From Candidatus Acidiferrales bacterium (GTDB lineage: Bacteria > Acidobacteriota > Terriglobia > Acidiferrales > UBA7541), in contig JASHRI010000063.1 in NCBI GenBank assembly GCA_030037435.1, positions 1 through 34,311 of the forward strand: a stretch of 34,311 nt of DNA, read 5' to 3'. Both the position numbers and the translations under genes were made by a program. Below the pieces are notes generated by a model that saw nothing but the letters and a program-made list of their open reading frames with translations, was not told the origin of the DNA and did no database searches. Positions 25,269-34,100 of this stretch are shown in pieces (position 1 is the stretch's first letter; the number at the start of each line of letters is the position of its first letter).

Positions 25269-25298
25269 TTGGCGGTCCTAATCGTGTAAATCCATAAT
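25269..25298 (+). promoter_or_regulatory. Putative promoter of the moaA leader
   Basis: TTGGCG (25269-25274), 18-base spacer, CATAAT (25293-25298). Transcription would start near 25305, immediately before the first strand of the leader's closing stem at 25312, which supports the assignment. Confidence 0.5.
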
Positions 25299-25311
25299 AA
25301 TCCAACGGTTT

Positions 25312-25541
25312 GCGCCGACCACAACCTCCGTGTAGAATTGGAATCGAATTCTCCGACCTCCGCGGCCTAATGGAGAGAAATCCTACGGCGCGAGAGGCGA
25401 CGCCCGGCTGGTAGATCGCCGGGCTGAGGGTTCGGGTGGAAACGCCCGGGCCTCCCATTTGGAAAGGGGAAATGTGCGGCGCGCTAATGGCTCGCCGATA
25501 TTGTGCCCAAGTTCAAATGTGGACTTGGGCTTTTTTGTTTT
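25312..25541 (+). promoter_or_regulatory. Molybdenum-cofactor-type (Moco) riboswitch with expression platform, upstream of moaA
   Basis: The leader folds into nested stems. GCGCCG (25312-25317) pairs with CGGCGC (25477-25482) as the closing stem. A CCG-TAG/CTACGG stem encloses TTCTCC/GGAGAGAA. A 7-bp GCCCGGC/GCCGGGC hairpin follows (25402-25424), then a long arm capped by a GAAA tetraloop (25439-25442) with GGGCCTCCC at its 3' side. The segment GGAAAGGGGAAATG follows. A long multi-stem RNA with a GNRA-capped arm directly before moaA fits the Moco RNA motif as I remember it, and the final element is an intrinsic terminator 20 bp before the moaA ATG. Binding of cofactor would presumably end transcription early. 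Family assignment was not checked by a covariance model. Confidence 0.68.
25505..25541 (+). terminator. Intrinsic terminator (attenuator) just before moaA
   Basis: GCCCAAGTTC (25505-25514), loop AAATGT, GGACTTGGGC (25521-25530), then TTTTTTGTTTT. A 10-bp stem with a T-tract, ending 20 bp before the moaA start and long after the previous gene. This placement points to regulated attenuation rather than the end of the ATPase gene. Confidence 0.88.
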
Positions 25542-25560
25542 AGGGGCTACGCGAAATTAA

Positions 25561-26541
25561 ATGCCGCTCATCGACAAATTCGGCCGTCAAATCACCGATC
25601 TGCGGATTTCGGTTACGGACCGCTGCAATTTCCGTTGCGTGTATTGCCGCTCGGCGCGTCCGGAACATCACATGCCGTCGGACGATCTGCTCTCGTGGGA
25701 CGAACATGAGCGCCTGGTGAAAATTCTGGTCGCCATGGGCATTCGCAAAGTCCGCGTGACGGGCGGTGAGCCGCTGGTCCGTGCGGGCGTTGAGGATTTC
25801 ATTGCGCGGCTGAAAGCACTTGGCGTCAGAGATCTTTCAATGACCACCAACGGCCACCTGCTCGCCGAGCGTTGCGACCGCCTGGTGGCGGCTGGCATGG
25901 ACCGCATCAACATCAGCCTCGACTCGCTCGACCGCGAAAAGTTTGAGCGCGTCACGCGCACAAAGGCCTTTGACCAAGTAATCGCAGGCATTGACGCGGC
26001 CCAGGCCTCGCGGCTGCGCCCGGTAAAGATCAATGCTGTCCTCGTTCGCGGGCTCAATGACGACGAAGTAGAAGCTTTCGCCGCCTTCGCTCGCGACCGC
26101 AATCTGATCATGCGCTTTATCGAGTTCATGCCGCTCGACGCAGACCGCGCTTGGACGCGAGACATGGTCGTCACCGGCGCTGAGGTGCATCGTCGCATCT
26201 CGGAACGCTGGCCGCTCGTTCCCGTGGTCCACGAACGCAGTGAAACGGCGCGCAAATATCGGTTCGCCGATGGACGCGGTGAAATCGGACTGATCTCTCC
26301 CGTCTCGCAGCCTTTTTGCGGATTCTGCTCGCGCATCCGGCTCACGGCCGATGGGAAACTTCGCACCTGCCTCTTCAGCAAGGAGGATCACGATTTGAAA
26401 TCGTTACTGCGCGGCGGCGCGACCGATCGTGAAATTGGCGACGAGATTCTTTCGATCGTCTCGGAAAAGGAAAAGGGTCACCGCATCAACGAGCCAGGCT
26501 TCATGCCGCCATCTCGCACGATGGTGTCCATCGGCGGATGA
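25561..26541 (+). CDS. moaA: GTP 3',8-cyclase MoaA
   Basis: This radical-SAM enzyme converts GTP to 3',8-cyclo-7,8-dihydro-GTP, the first step of molybdenum cofactor synthesis. The 326-residue protein has the radical SAM cluster CNFRCVYC (Cys22, 26, 29), the SAM-binding TGGEPLVR, the TMTTNGHLL and NISLDSLDREKF segments, and the C-terminal cluster C253-GFC256 with the third Cys in LRTC270. It ends in GG, as MoaA should. The start is standard for the family (MPLIDKFGRQITDLRISVTDRCN); the ribosome site is poor (AGGGG 14 bases upstream). No other moa/moe gene is in the window. It is preceded by the riboswitch-like leader. Confidence 0.97.
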   Translation: MPLIDKFGRQITDLRISVTDRCNFRCVYCRSARPEHHMPSDDLLSWDEHERLVKILVAMGIRKVRVTGGEPLVRAGVEDFIARLKALGVRDLSMTTNGHLLAERCDRLVAAGMDRINISLDSLDREKFERVTRTKAFDQVIAGIDAAQASRLRPVKINAVLVRGLNDDEVEAFAAFARDRNLIMRFIEFMPLDADRAWTRDMVVTGAEVHRRISERWPLVPVVHERSETARKYRFADGRGEIGLISPVSQPFCGFCSRIRLTADGKLRTCLFSKEDHDLKSLLRGGATDREIGDEILSIVSEKEKGHRINEPGFMPPSRTMVSIGG

Positions 26542-26620
26542 AAATCCGGTGAACATCTTCGTCCCGAAGCAACGCAGCGACTAAGAAATCTCCAACTTCG
26601 TTTGGGCAGGAATCGAGACC

Positions 26621-27067
26621 ATGGACAACGAAGAATCCAAACTCTTCTCTTTGCGCGAAGCGGAGCGCCTTCGCGTTCAGGTCGAGCCGATCTTAGTCGA
26701 GGCCATCGAGGCTCGCAGAAAGCTTGGCGAGGTAGAAGAAGGCCTCAGTACGATCGCTGAGCGCATCCAGCGTTCCGGAGGTCTTCTGGTTCCCTACGAA
26801 CAGGTGGCCAAAATGCGAATTGAGAAGAATCGCTTGGAGGGAGCGATTCAGTCCGCCGTCGAACGAATTCATTCCACTGGCTGCATTGTCAAAGATATTG
26901 ATGTCGGGCTCCTTGACTTCCCTTCCCGCCTGAACGGCGAGGAAATCTATCTGTGCTGGCGTCTGGGAGAAGACCGAATCCGCTTTTATCACCGCCAGGA
27001 CGAAGGATTTGCCGGCCGCAAGCGGATCGATCCCCAGGAAAACGCCTTCGATAATCCCCTCCAATAG
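26621..27067 (+). CDS. DUF2203 family protein
   Basis: The product is 148 residues and soluble. An N-terminal helical part (LFSLREAERLRVQVEPILVEAIEARRKLGEVEEGLSTIAERI) is followed by SGGLLVPYEQVAKMRIEKNRLEGAIQSAVERIHSTGCIVKDIDVGLLDFPSRLNGEEIYLCWRLGEDRIRFYHRQDEGFAGRKRID. GCIVKDIDxGLLDFPSxxxGxEIYLCWRLGExxIxxWHxxxxGFxGR is the DUF2203 pattern, with F-Y-H here for W-H. No function is known for the family. The coiled-coil N-terminus suggests oligomers. It lies 80 bp after moaA; the ribosome site is weak. The 260 bp after it up to the next start hold no gene I can support. Confidence 0.85.
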   Translation: MDNEESKLFSLREAERLRVQVEPILVEAIEARRKLGEVEEGLSTIAERIQRSGGLLVPYEQVAKMRIEKNRLEGAIQSAVERIHSTGCIVKDIDVGLLDFPSRLNGEEIYLCWRLGEDRIRFYHRQDEGFAGRKRIDPQENAFDNPLQ

Positions 27068-27326
27068 CTGGGTTTATACTTTCGAGCTCGCTCGATGCCC
27101 CGGCAGGCCCGGTTCGCCTCGGGTAGATACTGTATCCTCCTCGAAATATCTACGATAGAACCCCGATTACCCTTGGGATTGGCAGGAGCGAAGATCGAGT
27201 GCAGTTTCTTGCCCGCACAGGCAGCGTAATTGTGGACGGTCCAGAAACGCGGGAAAAGGCGCCGGCGATCACCATGTTAGAAACCCCGCTCATACGACGA
27301 TCAAGAGTTGTCGACCCGAACGGCGA

Positions 27327-28193
27327 ATGAAAATGGGCAGAGATTTTCTGATGCTTTCGCATCGCGGATCCGGTGTGTACGGAAAGGTCTGGGAGCGGAT
27401 TCAGTCCGACGATTGCTTCGACCTAGCCGCGCAGATGTCGTTTTTCTTTTCGTTATCGTTGATTCCGTTCTGTCTCGCATTGGCAGTCGTCATCGGCTGG
27501 CTGCCATCAACGGCGTTGTGGCGCGCATTCGCGACGTGGATCGTCAGCTATCTGCCCAGCCGGTCGCAGCATTTGATTTTCTCAACGATTCTGGGCCTGG
27601 CCGATTACTCAGCTGGATTTCTTTGCTTTGGATTGATTATGGCCGTGTGGGGCGCCTCCTCGGGATTTGTCAGCCTGATGGAGTCGCTGAGCGTGGTCTA
27701 CTGCGGTCGAGAAACGCGCTCATACCTGCGTAAGCACGTGGTCGCCACCATCGTGACCGTGATAGCCATGGCTTTTGCCCTCGCCAGTTTTGGTCTCATG
27801 GCGTTCGGCCGCTGGGGTTCCCGATGGTTTTCCATCCTCCACCTAGGCAGATGGCACATTCCTCGATTCGCCCTGCAAGCCGGAGGATGGTTTTTCAGCG
27901 TGGTGCTGCTCTGTATTGCCATCGATATTGTGAATTTCGCGCTACCGGATGCCAAACGCCGCTGGAGGTGGCTCACTCCGGGTACTGCTTTCGTTGTGAT
28001 CACATTCTTCGTGCTGTCGAACGGATTTAATACCTACTTCCAACACTTTTCGTCGTACCCGCGCATTTACGGGGCGCTGGCCGGATTCATCATTCTGATG
28101 CTGTGGATTTACATTGCCTGTTTAATCCTTTTGATCGGCGCGGAAACCGATCGTGTGATCGAAGGGTTGGTGCAGGAAGCGGTGGCGAAGTGA
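27327..28193 (+). CDS. YihY/virulence factor BrkB family membrane protein
   Basis: This is a 288-residue inner-membrane protein with about six hydrophobic helices. Family features are the N-terminal amphipathic segment RIQSDDCFDLAAQMSFFFSLSLIPFCLALAVVIGWL, in which AAQMSFFFxLSLxPxL is the YihY/BrkB signature, and the late ALAGFIILMLWIYIACLILLIGAETDRVIE. Once annotated as RNase BN, the family is now thought to be membrane proteins of unclear function. Two ATGs (27327 and 27333) are possible; the first is kept. Its TGA overlaps the GTG start of the Omp85 gene (GTGA), so co-translation and a link to envelope assembly are likely. Confidence 0.87.
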   Translation: MKMGRDFLMLSHRGSGVYGKVWERIQSDDCFDLAAQMSFFFSLSLIPFCLALAVVIGWLPSTALWRAFATWIVSYLPSRSQHLIFSTILGLADYSAGFLCFGLIMAVWGASSGFVSLMESLSVVYCGRETRSYLRKHVVATIVTVIAMAFALASFGLMAFGRWGSRWFSILHLGRWHIPRFALQAGGWFFSVVLLCIAIDIVNFALPDAKRRWRWLTPGTAFVVITFFVLSNGFNTYFQHFSSYPRIYGALAGFIILMLWIYIACLILLIGAETDRVIEGLVQEAVAK

Positions 28194-31162
28194 AGCTCCT
28201 TGACCGGTGGTGGCCCGGCCCGCGGTTCGGCATCTTAGCGTGGGCTTTCGTCACTCTCATCCTCGCGGCGAGTGGGGCGCTTTGGGCGCAGCAGATGCAA
28301 ACGGAAACGTATGCAGGCTTCGAGGGTCAACCAGTGTCGAGCGTGGAAATTGCTGTTCGGCCCGACGTGAACGTAGATGCAATGCGCGCGCTGATTCAAC
28401 AAGAGCCCGGAAAGCCTTTTTCAACACAGGCTATGCGCGCCAGCGTCGCGGCGCTGCAGCAAACCCGTCTCTTCACCGAGGTGCAAGTCAACCTCGAGCC
28501 GCAACAGAATGGCCTGCGCGTCCTCTTCATTTTGCAGCCGGCGGACTACGTTGGAGTAATTCAATTCCCTGGCACCGGAACGAAGTTCGCGTACACGGAA
28601 TTGCTCCAGGCCGTGAATATCCAGGAACAGGAACCGTACGTGCCGGAATTACAAGCGCGCGGCCAAAAGGGATTGGCGGATTTTCTCCACACGCGCGGCT
28701 ATTTCGCGGCTAGCGTAACCCCGGAAATACAGCGCGATGCATCCCATCGAATCGTGAGTCTGATCTTCCATTGCACGCTGCAAAGCCAGGCGAGGATTCG
28801 CAGCATCGAGTTTCAGGGCCTATCACCCGACCAGAGCGCGCGGATGCGCTCTGCGCTGCGTGGCTGGTGGGCGAGGCTGAAGCGTGTGTCGCTGAAGCCC
28901 GGGGAGAAGTATTCCGAGCCGCGCATCGACAAGTCGATCCAGTTTATCCGCGATCGCCTGCGAAAACAAAATCAGCTTGCGCCATCCATCCGCTTAGCGC
29001 CGCCGCAGTACGATGTGGATTCAAACCGCGTCGATATCACATTCGATGTCACCGCGGGAGCCAAGATATCGGTGGAGGTGGTCGGAGCGAAGGTGTCGAA
29101 AAAAACGATACAGCGCCTCGTTCCGGTCTACGAAGAGGGTTCCGCAGATCAGGATCTCGTCGACGAAGGCGAAGCGAATCTCAAAGCCTACTTTCAGGCC
29201 AAAGGCTATTTCGACGTGACGGCCAGTTCGCACATCGACAAGCAGGGAGATTTGGTGAACGTCGTCTACAACGTTACTCCGGGTCTGAGGCACAAAGTAA
29301 AAGGCGTGTACTTCGATGGGAATCATTACTTTTCTGACGCCCAATTGAGGTCGCGTGTCTCCACCAACAAGGCGCGACTTTTTTTTGGCCATGGAAAATA
29401 CAGCGAGCAACTGCTGCAGAAGAGCGTGAACTCTCTTACCGCCGCGTACAACGACGCTGGATTCCAGAATGTCTCCGTTCAAGGCAAGGTCCAGGATTTC
29501 AACCCCGAAGTGGACATAACCTTTGCGATCGTGGAAGGGCCGCAGGACCGGGTGGCAACTCTGCAGGTCGTAGGGAACAAGACCCAATCCGTGGCGGCGC
29601 TTAGCCGCAAACGCCCCTTGCGTCTTCGTCCCGGCCAAATTTATTCCCGGAGATTTCTCGAAATGGACCGCAACAACCTTCTCGCGGCCTACCTGGATCT
29701 CGGCTATCTGAACGCGACGGTTCGGTCGGCGGCGACGCCCACAACAGACGATCCGCACAAAATGGACGTGACCTACACGATCAACGAAGGACCACAAGCG
29801 AACATATCGAACGTGGTCCTGCTAGGCCAGCAACACACGAAACCCGATTTTATCGAAACGGTGGCCGGCAACCAGGTCAAGGCCGGCAAACCGATGAGCG
29901 ATGGGAACTTCCTCCAGGCCGAGAGCAACCTCTACGATCTGGGGATCTTCGACTGGACCAGCATTAAATCGCGGCGCCCGATCGTCGATCAGACGCAGGA
30001 AATGGTGCTGATCAAGGTGCACGAATCTCCGTTGAACTCGATGGATATCGGAGGCGGAATCGAAGTCATCCCACGGGACGGAAACGTTCCCGTGAATTCT
30101 GTTGTCGTGCCGGGCCTGCCCCCGATCAGCCTGGGCAACAAATTTACCGTCAGTCAGAAAAGCTACGTCGGGCCTAGGTTTGTGTTTGATTTCACCCGCC
30201 ACAATTTGCGAGGCCGCGCGCAATCCGCGACCATCGGCACGGTTCTCTCGCGCCTCGATCAACGTGGATTTTTCACCTACGCCGATCCGTATTTTCACAG
30301 CTCGTCGTGGAGCTCTCTGCTGAGCGTTTCAGGAGAGCGCACCACGGAGAATCCGATTTATACGGCGGAGCTCGGGCAGGCTTCGTTTCAGATCGAGAAG
30401 ACGCTGGACGCCAAGCGCACCAAGCATGTGATCGCGCGCTATGGCTTTCAACGCATCAACCTTTACAACCTTCTGATACCCGACCTCGTGCTGCCCGAAG
30501 ATCAGCGGGTGCGGCTTTCTACGTTCGACGGAGAATACATCCGCGATACGCGCGATAAGCCGCTCGACGCGCATCATGGCGTCTACCAGACGTTCGACTT
30601 CGGAGTCACCTCGAAAGCTCTGGGAGCGAGCGCCGATTTCGTCCGATTCCTTGGCCAGACCGCATTTTACGTCCCGGTCAAGCCATGGCTGGTGTGGGCA
30701 AACAATTTTCGCCTTGGGCTCGCGGCGCCATTTTCCGGCAGCGATGTGCCGCTCGTCGAACGATTTCTTTCCGGTGGCGCCGATTCCTTGCGAGGCTTCC
30801 CTATTGATGGCGCGGGGCCGCAGCGTCCCGTGCCGGTCTGCACCAACCCCGCGGATCTCGCCACTTGCACCCTGATTAGTGTGCCCGTCGGCGGAGACAT
30901 GCTGTTCATCGTGAATTCCGAGGCGCGATTTCCCTTGCCACTTAAGAAGGGGCTGGGAGCAGCGGTCTTCTACGACGGCGGAAACGTTTACAGCAACATC
31001 AGCATCAAGCAATTTGGAGACGATTTCACGCACTCGGTGGGCGTGGGCTTGCGCTACGACACACCCGTAGGGCCGGTGCGATTTGACGTGGGCTACCGGA
31101 TCACGTCCGTGCCGGGCATCAAGGCGACGCAATACTTCGTGACGCTCGGACAATCCTTTTAG
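28190..31162 (+). CDS. Omp85 superfamily outer-membrane protein (BamA/TamA-like), multi-POTRA
   Basis: The protein is 990 residues from GTG 28190, chosen because it overlaps the YihY stop (GTGA) and gives a signal sequence (FGILAWAFVTLILAASGALWAQ). Several periplasmic POTRA domains follow. The first is about 35-105 (VSSVEIAVRPDVNVDAMRALIQQEPGKPFSTQAMRASVAALQQTRLFTEVQV); later repeats include ISVEVVGAKVSKKTIQRLVPVYEEGSADQDLVDEGEANLKAYFQAKGYFDVTAS and ANISNVVLLGQQHTKPDFIETVAGNQVKAGKPM. I count five or six. The C-terminal 16-strand barrel (about 640-990) has the loop-6 LRGFPIDGAGP (Arg868-Gly-Phe) and ends in Phe (YFVTLGQSF), the beta-signal. It inserts proteins or assists export at the outer membrane. 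The TamB-like neighbour suggests a TamA role, whereas the POTRA number is nearer BamA. Confidence 0.92.
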   Translation: MKLLDRWWPGPRFGILAWAFVTLILAASGALWAQQMQTETYAGFEGQPVSSVEIAVRPDVNVDAMRALIQQEPGKPFSTQAMRASVAALQQTRLFTEVQVNLEPQQNGLRVLFILQPADYVGVIQFPGTGTKFAYTELLQAVNIQEQEPYVPELQARGQKGLADFLHTRGYFAASVTPEIQRDASHRIVSLIFHCTLQSQARIRSIEFQGLSPDQSARMRSALRGWWARLKRVSLKPGEKYSEPRIDKSIQFIRDRLRKQNQLAPSIRLAPPQYDVDSNRVDITFDVTAGAKISVEVVGAKVSKKTIQRLVPVYEEGSADQDLVDEGEANLKAYFQAKGYFDVTASSHIDKQGDLVNVVYNVTPGLRHKVKGVYFDGNHYFSDAQLRSRVSTNKARLFFGHGKYSEQLLQKSVNSLTAAYNDAGFQNVSVQGKVQDFNPEVDITFAIVEGPQDRVATLQVVGNKTQSVAALSRKRPLRLRPGQIYSRRFLEMDRNNLLAAYLDLGYLNATVRSAATPTTDDPHKMDVTYTINEGPQANISNVVLLGQQHTKPDFIETVAGNQVKAGKPMSDGNFLQAESNLYDLGIFDWTSIKSRRPIVDQTQEMVLIKVHESPLNSMDIGGGIEVIPRDGNVPVNSVVVPGLPPISLGNKFTVSQKSYVGPRFVFDFTRHNLRGRAQSATIGTVLSRLDQRGFFTYADPYFHSSSWSSLLSVSGERTTENPIYTAELGQASFQIEKTLDAKRTKHVIARYGFQRINLYNLLIPDLVLPEDQRVRLSTFDGEYIRDTRDKPLDAHHGVYQTFDFGVTSKALGASADFVRFLGQTAFYVPVKPWLVWANNFRLGLAAPFSGSDVPLVERFLSGGADSLRGFPIDGAGPQRPVPVCTNPADLATCTLISVPVGGDMLFIVNSEARFPLPLKKGLGAAVFYDGGNVYSNISIKQFGDDFTHSVGVGLRYDTPVGPVRFDVGYRITSVPGIKATQYFVTLGQSF

Positions 31163-31183
31163 TGGCGAATAGGTGAGTGTTTG

Positions 31184-34100
31184 ATGAAAAGACGCACGAT
31201 TCGCAACACCCTGGCCGGCATCGTGGCGCTGCTCGGGTGTTTAATTCTGCTATGCGTCGTCGTGGTGCACACAGCGCCGTTCCAGAATTTTCTTCGAAGC
31301 CAGATTGTCCGGCAAGCACTGGAACACGCCGGAGCACGCGTCGAGATCGGATCGATCGAGATGCATTGGATGCCGCTTGGTCTCGATCTCGAACAAATCA
31401 CAGTTTATGGCGACGAGAATCGCCCCGGTCAACCGATGCAGGAGCCTTTGCTCCAAGCGGCACGCTTGGAAGTAGGAGTAAGGTTTCTCCCGCTATTGCG
31501 CGGACGCGTCGAATTGCGAGAACTGATTCTCGACCGCCCCTTGGCGCACCTGCGAATCGATTCCAATGGCCGCAGCAATTTGCCCGAAATTCCTCAAACG
31601 GGCTCGCATCATGGGGTCGATACGCTCTTCAATTTACAGGTGGGAGACTGCGCGATCCATTCGGGCGTGATTTTCTACAATGATGCGCGGATTCCGCTCG
31701 ATGCCGACTTGCGCGACGTGAAATTCGATGCGCGATACAGCGCGCTAACGGCCGAATATAGCGGCACGCTTTCATACGACAGAGCCCGATTGGCAGCGCA
31801 GCAATATGAGCCGATCGATCACGCCATGCATCTGGAATTCACCGCGAATCGCAACGAGCTATCCATCAAGCCGCTGCTTTTGACAACTGCCGCTTCGCGG
31901 ATTTCCTTGAATGCCCAGATTCGCAATTACGAGAACCCAGAAATCACTGCAACGTATCAAGGAGCGGTCAATACTGGCGAACTAGCGAGCGTGCTCCACG
32001 ACACGTCAGTGCCCGTCGGAAACGTTGCCATCAGCGGCAAGCTGTCTTACAGCGCGAGCGACCACCGCTCTTTTCTCGAGGCCGTAAGTCTCGATGGTCA
32101 AGCGAGCAGCGACAGGCTGGAACTCAGGACGGATTGGCAGCCCATCGCGGCTACGAGCGTTCGCGCAAATTACGAATTGAAGAATGCAAACCTGCAGGTA
32201 ACAGATATCGCAGCGTACCTCCTGGGCGCACGCGCCCGCGGGACCTTCGAGTTGCAAGGCATGAATGCTCCGACGGCCATGAAACGCCTGAACGCTTCCA
32301 TCCAAGGCGTGTCTCTTATGCGCACGAGCCAGGCCCTGGCTCCGGCGAAAGTGCGGCGACTCCCATTTCTCGGCACGGCAGACCTCGATGTACGGGCATC
32401 GTGGTCGAGTTCGATCAAGAATGCCACCGCACATGCGCGGCTCGCAGTATCGAGCCGGCAACAGGCAACAATTTCGGGCCAGGGCATTCCTGTGAACGGG
32501 CTTGTGCAGGCCGACTACAACGGCCCGCGAGATACGATTGCTTTTGGCCAATCCTATCTGCAGACGGCGAATACAAGAATGACCATCAGCGGTACTCTCA
32601 GTTCGCAGCGCCACGGCGGCTCGGCGTTGAACCTCGTGGCCACCACCAGCGATCTAGGCGAAGTCGAGTCGCTTGCAACGATAGCCCAGGCAGTGCTGGA
32701 ACCTGCGCAATCAAGGCCGACGATACCTCATTTGGCCGGCGGTGCCATCGTCACTGCGCATGTGACCGGCAGCGCGACGAATCCACATGTACAGGCCGCA
32801 CTGATGGCGCACAACCTGACAGTCGACGGAAGCCATTGGCCCTCGCTCGCGCTGAATGCGACCGCCGATTCGCACGGGGCGAGCATTCAGAATGGCGAGC
32901 TGACCGGCGCAGGAGCGGAGCGCGTAAGCTTCAGTGGCCGAGCCGGCCTGATGCACTGGAGCTTGGCGTCGAACAGCCCAATCGCGGCACAAGCGACACT
33001 GACAAACATCTCTCTGGCAGCCATCGAACAATTCGCGGATCGGCGTGATCCTGTCACCGGCACGCTTTCGGGCAAGCTTGCTGTCCAGGGCACGCGAAAC
33101 GCTCCCAATGGCCAGGCGACGATCACGATGGGAAAGGCTACCGCCTGGAACGAAACGATTGACAGCATGCGAATCGACGCGGAGTCTCGGCAAGGCACAG
33201 TTCAGGCAAAGGTTCAGCTTCAAATTCCAGCAGGAGCGCTTTCGGCCGATGCGAATTACACGCTCGCGAGCGAACGATATGATTTGAAGCTCTCGGGAAA
33301 TAACTTGAACCTCGAAAAAATCGGCGCCCTTCAAACGAGAGGAACCGTTGAGGGATTGGCCGATCTGTCCATCGCGGGCAGCGGCACCACACGCAATCCG
33401 CAACTTGCGATGCATTTGACAATTCCGCAGCTGGCGACGCACGGACAGGTGATTTCGAACGTCGCGGTCCAGGCGAACGTTGCAAATCAACATGCCACAT
33501 TCCAGGTTCAATCGAGCGTGGACCAGGGTTCCGTCCAGGCGAAGGGCGACGTTGCGCTCACAGGCGAGCGATATGCGACGGCTGCGCTTGACATCCGTGC
33601 GTTGCCAGTCGCGGCGGTCGTCGCGAATTTTCTCCCGTCGCAAAGCTCCAAGCTGGCGGGCCAAACAGAAATCCATCTGACCCTAAGTGGGCCGCTGCAG
33701 GCACCTGCGCAAATCGAGGGGCACGTGGAAATACCGTCGCTTGACGTCACCTACGGAAAGGCGCAAATGGCGCTGGCGCGGCCGCTCCAAGCCGACTATC
33801 GCAATGGAATCCTCACGGTCAATCCTGCGCAGATCCGAGGCACGGGAACGAATCTCACGTTCGGTGGAACCGTTCCGATCAAAAGCGACGCGGCGTATTC
33901 CTTGCTCGCGGACGGATCGATGGACCTCAGTGTTCTGGGGCAGTTCGTGCACGGTGTGCGCTCTTCCGGAGAAATGGAAATTCACATTCGCAGCCAGGGC
34001 AAGACCTCGCAACCGAACATGCAAGGCGAATTTCAAATCAAGAACGCGGTTCTCTCCATGCAAACGCTTCCGGTCGGCATCGAGGGGCTGAACGCGCAAA

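Noticed and set aside
27150-27362. Short minus-strand ORF before the YihY gene
   Set aside because: No family resemblance or ribosome site, and it overlaps the YihY start. The 260-bp gap 27068-27326 shows nothing else I can support.
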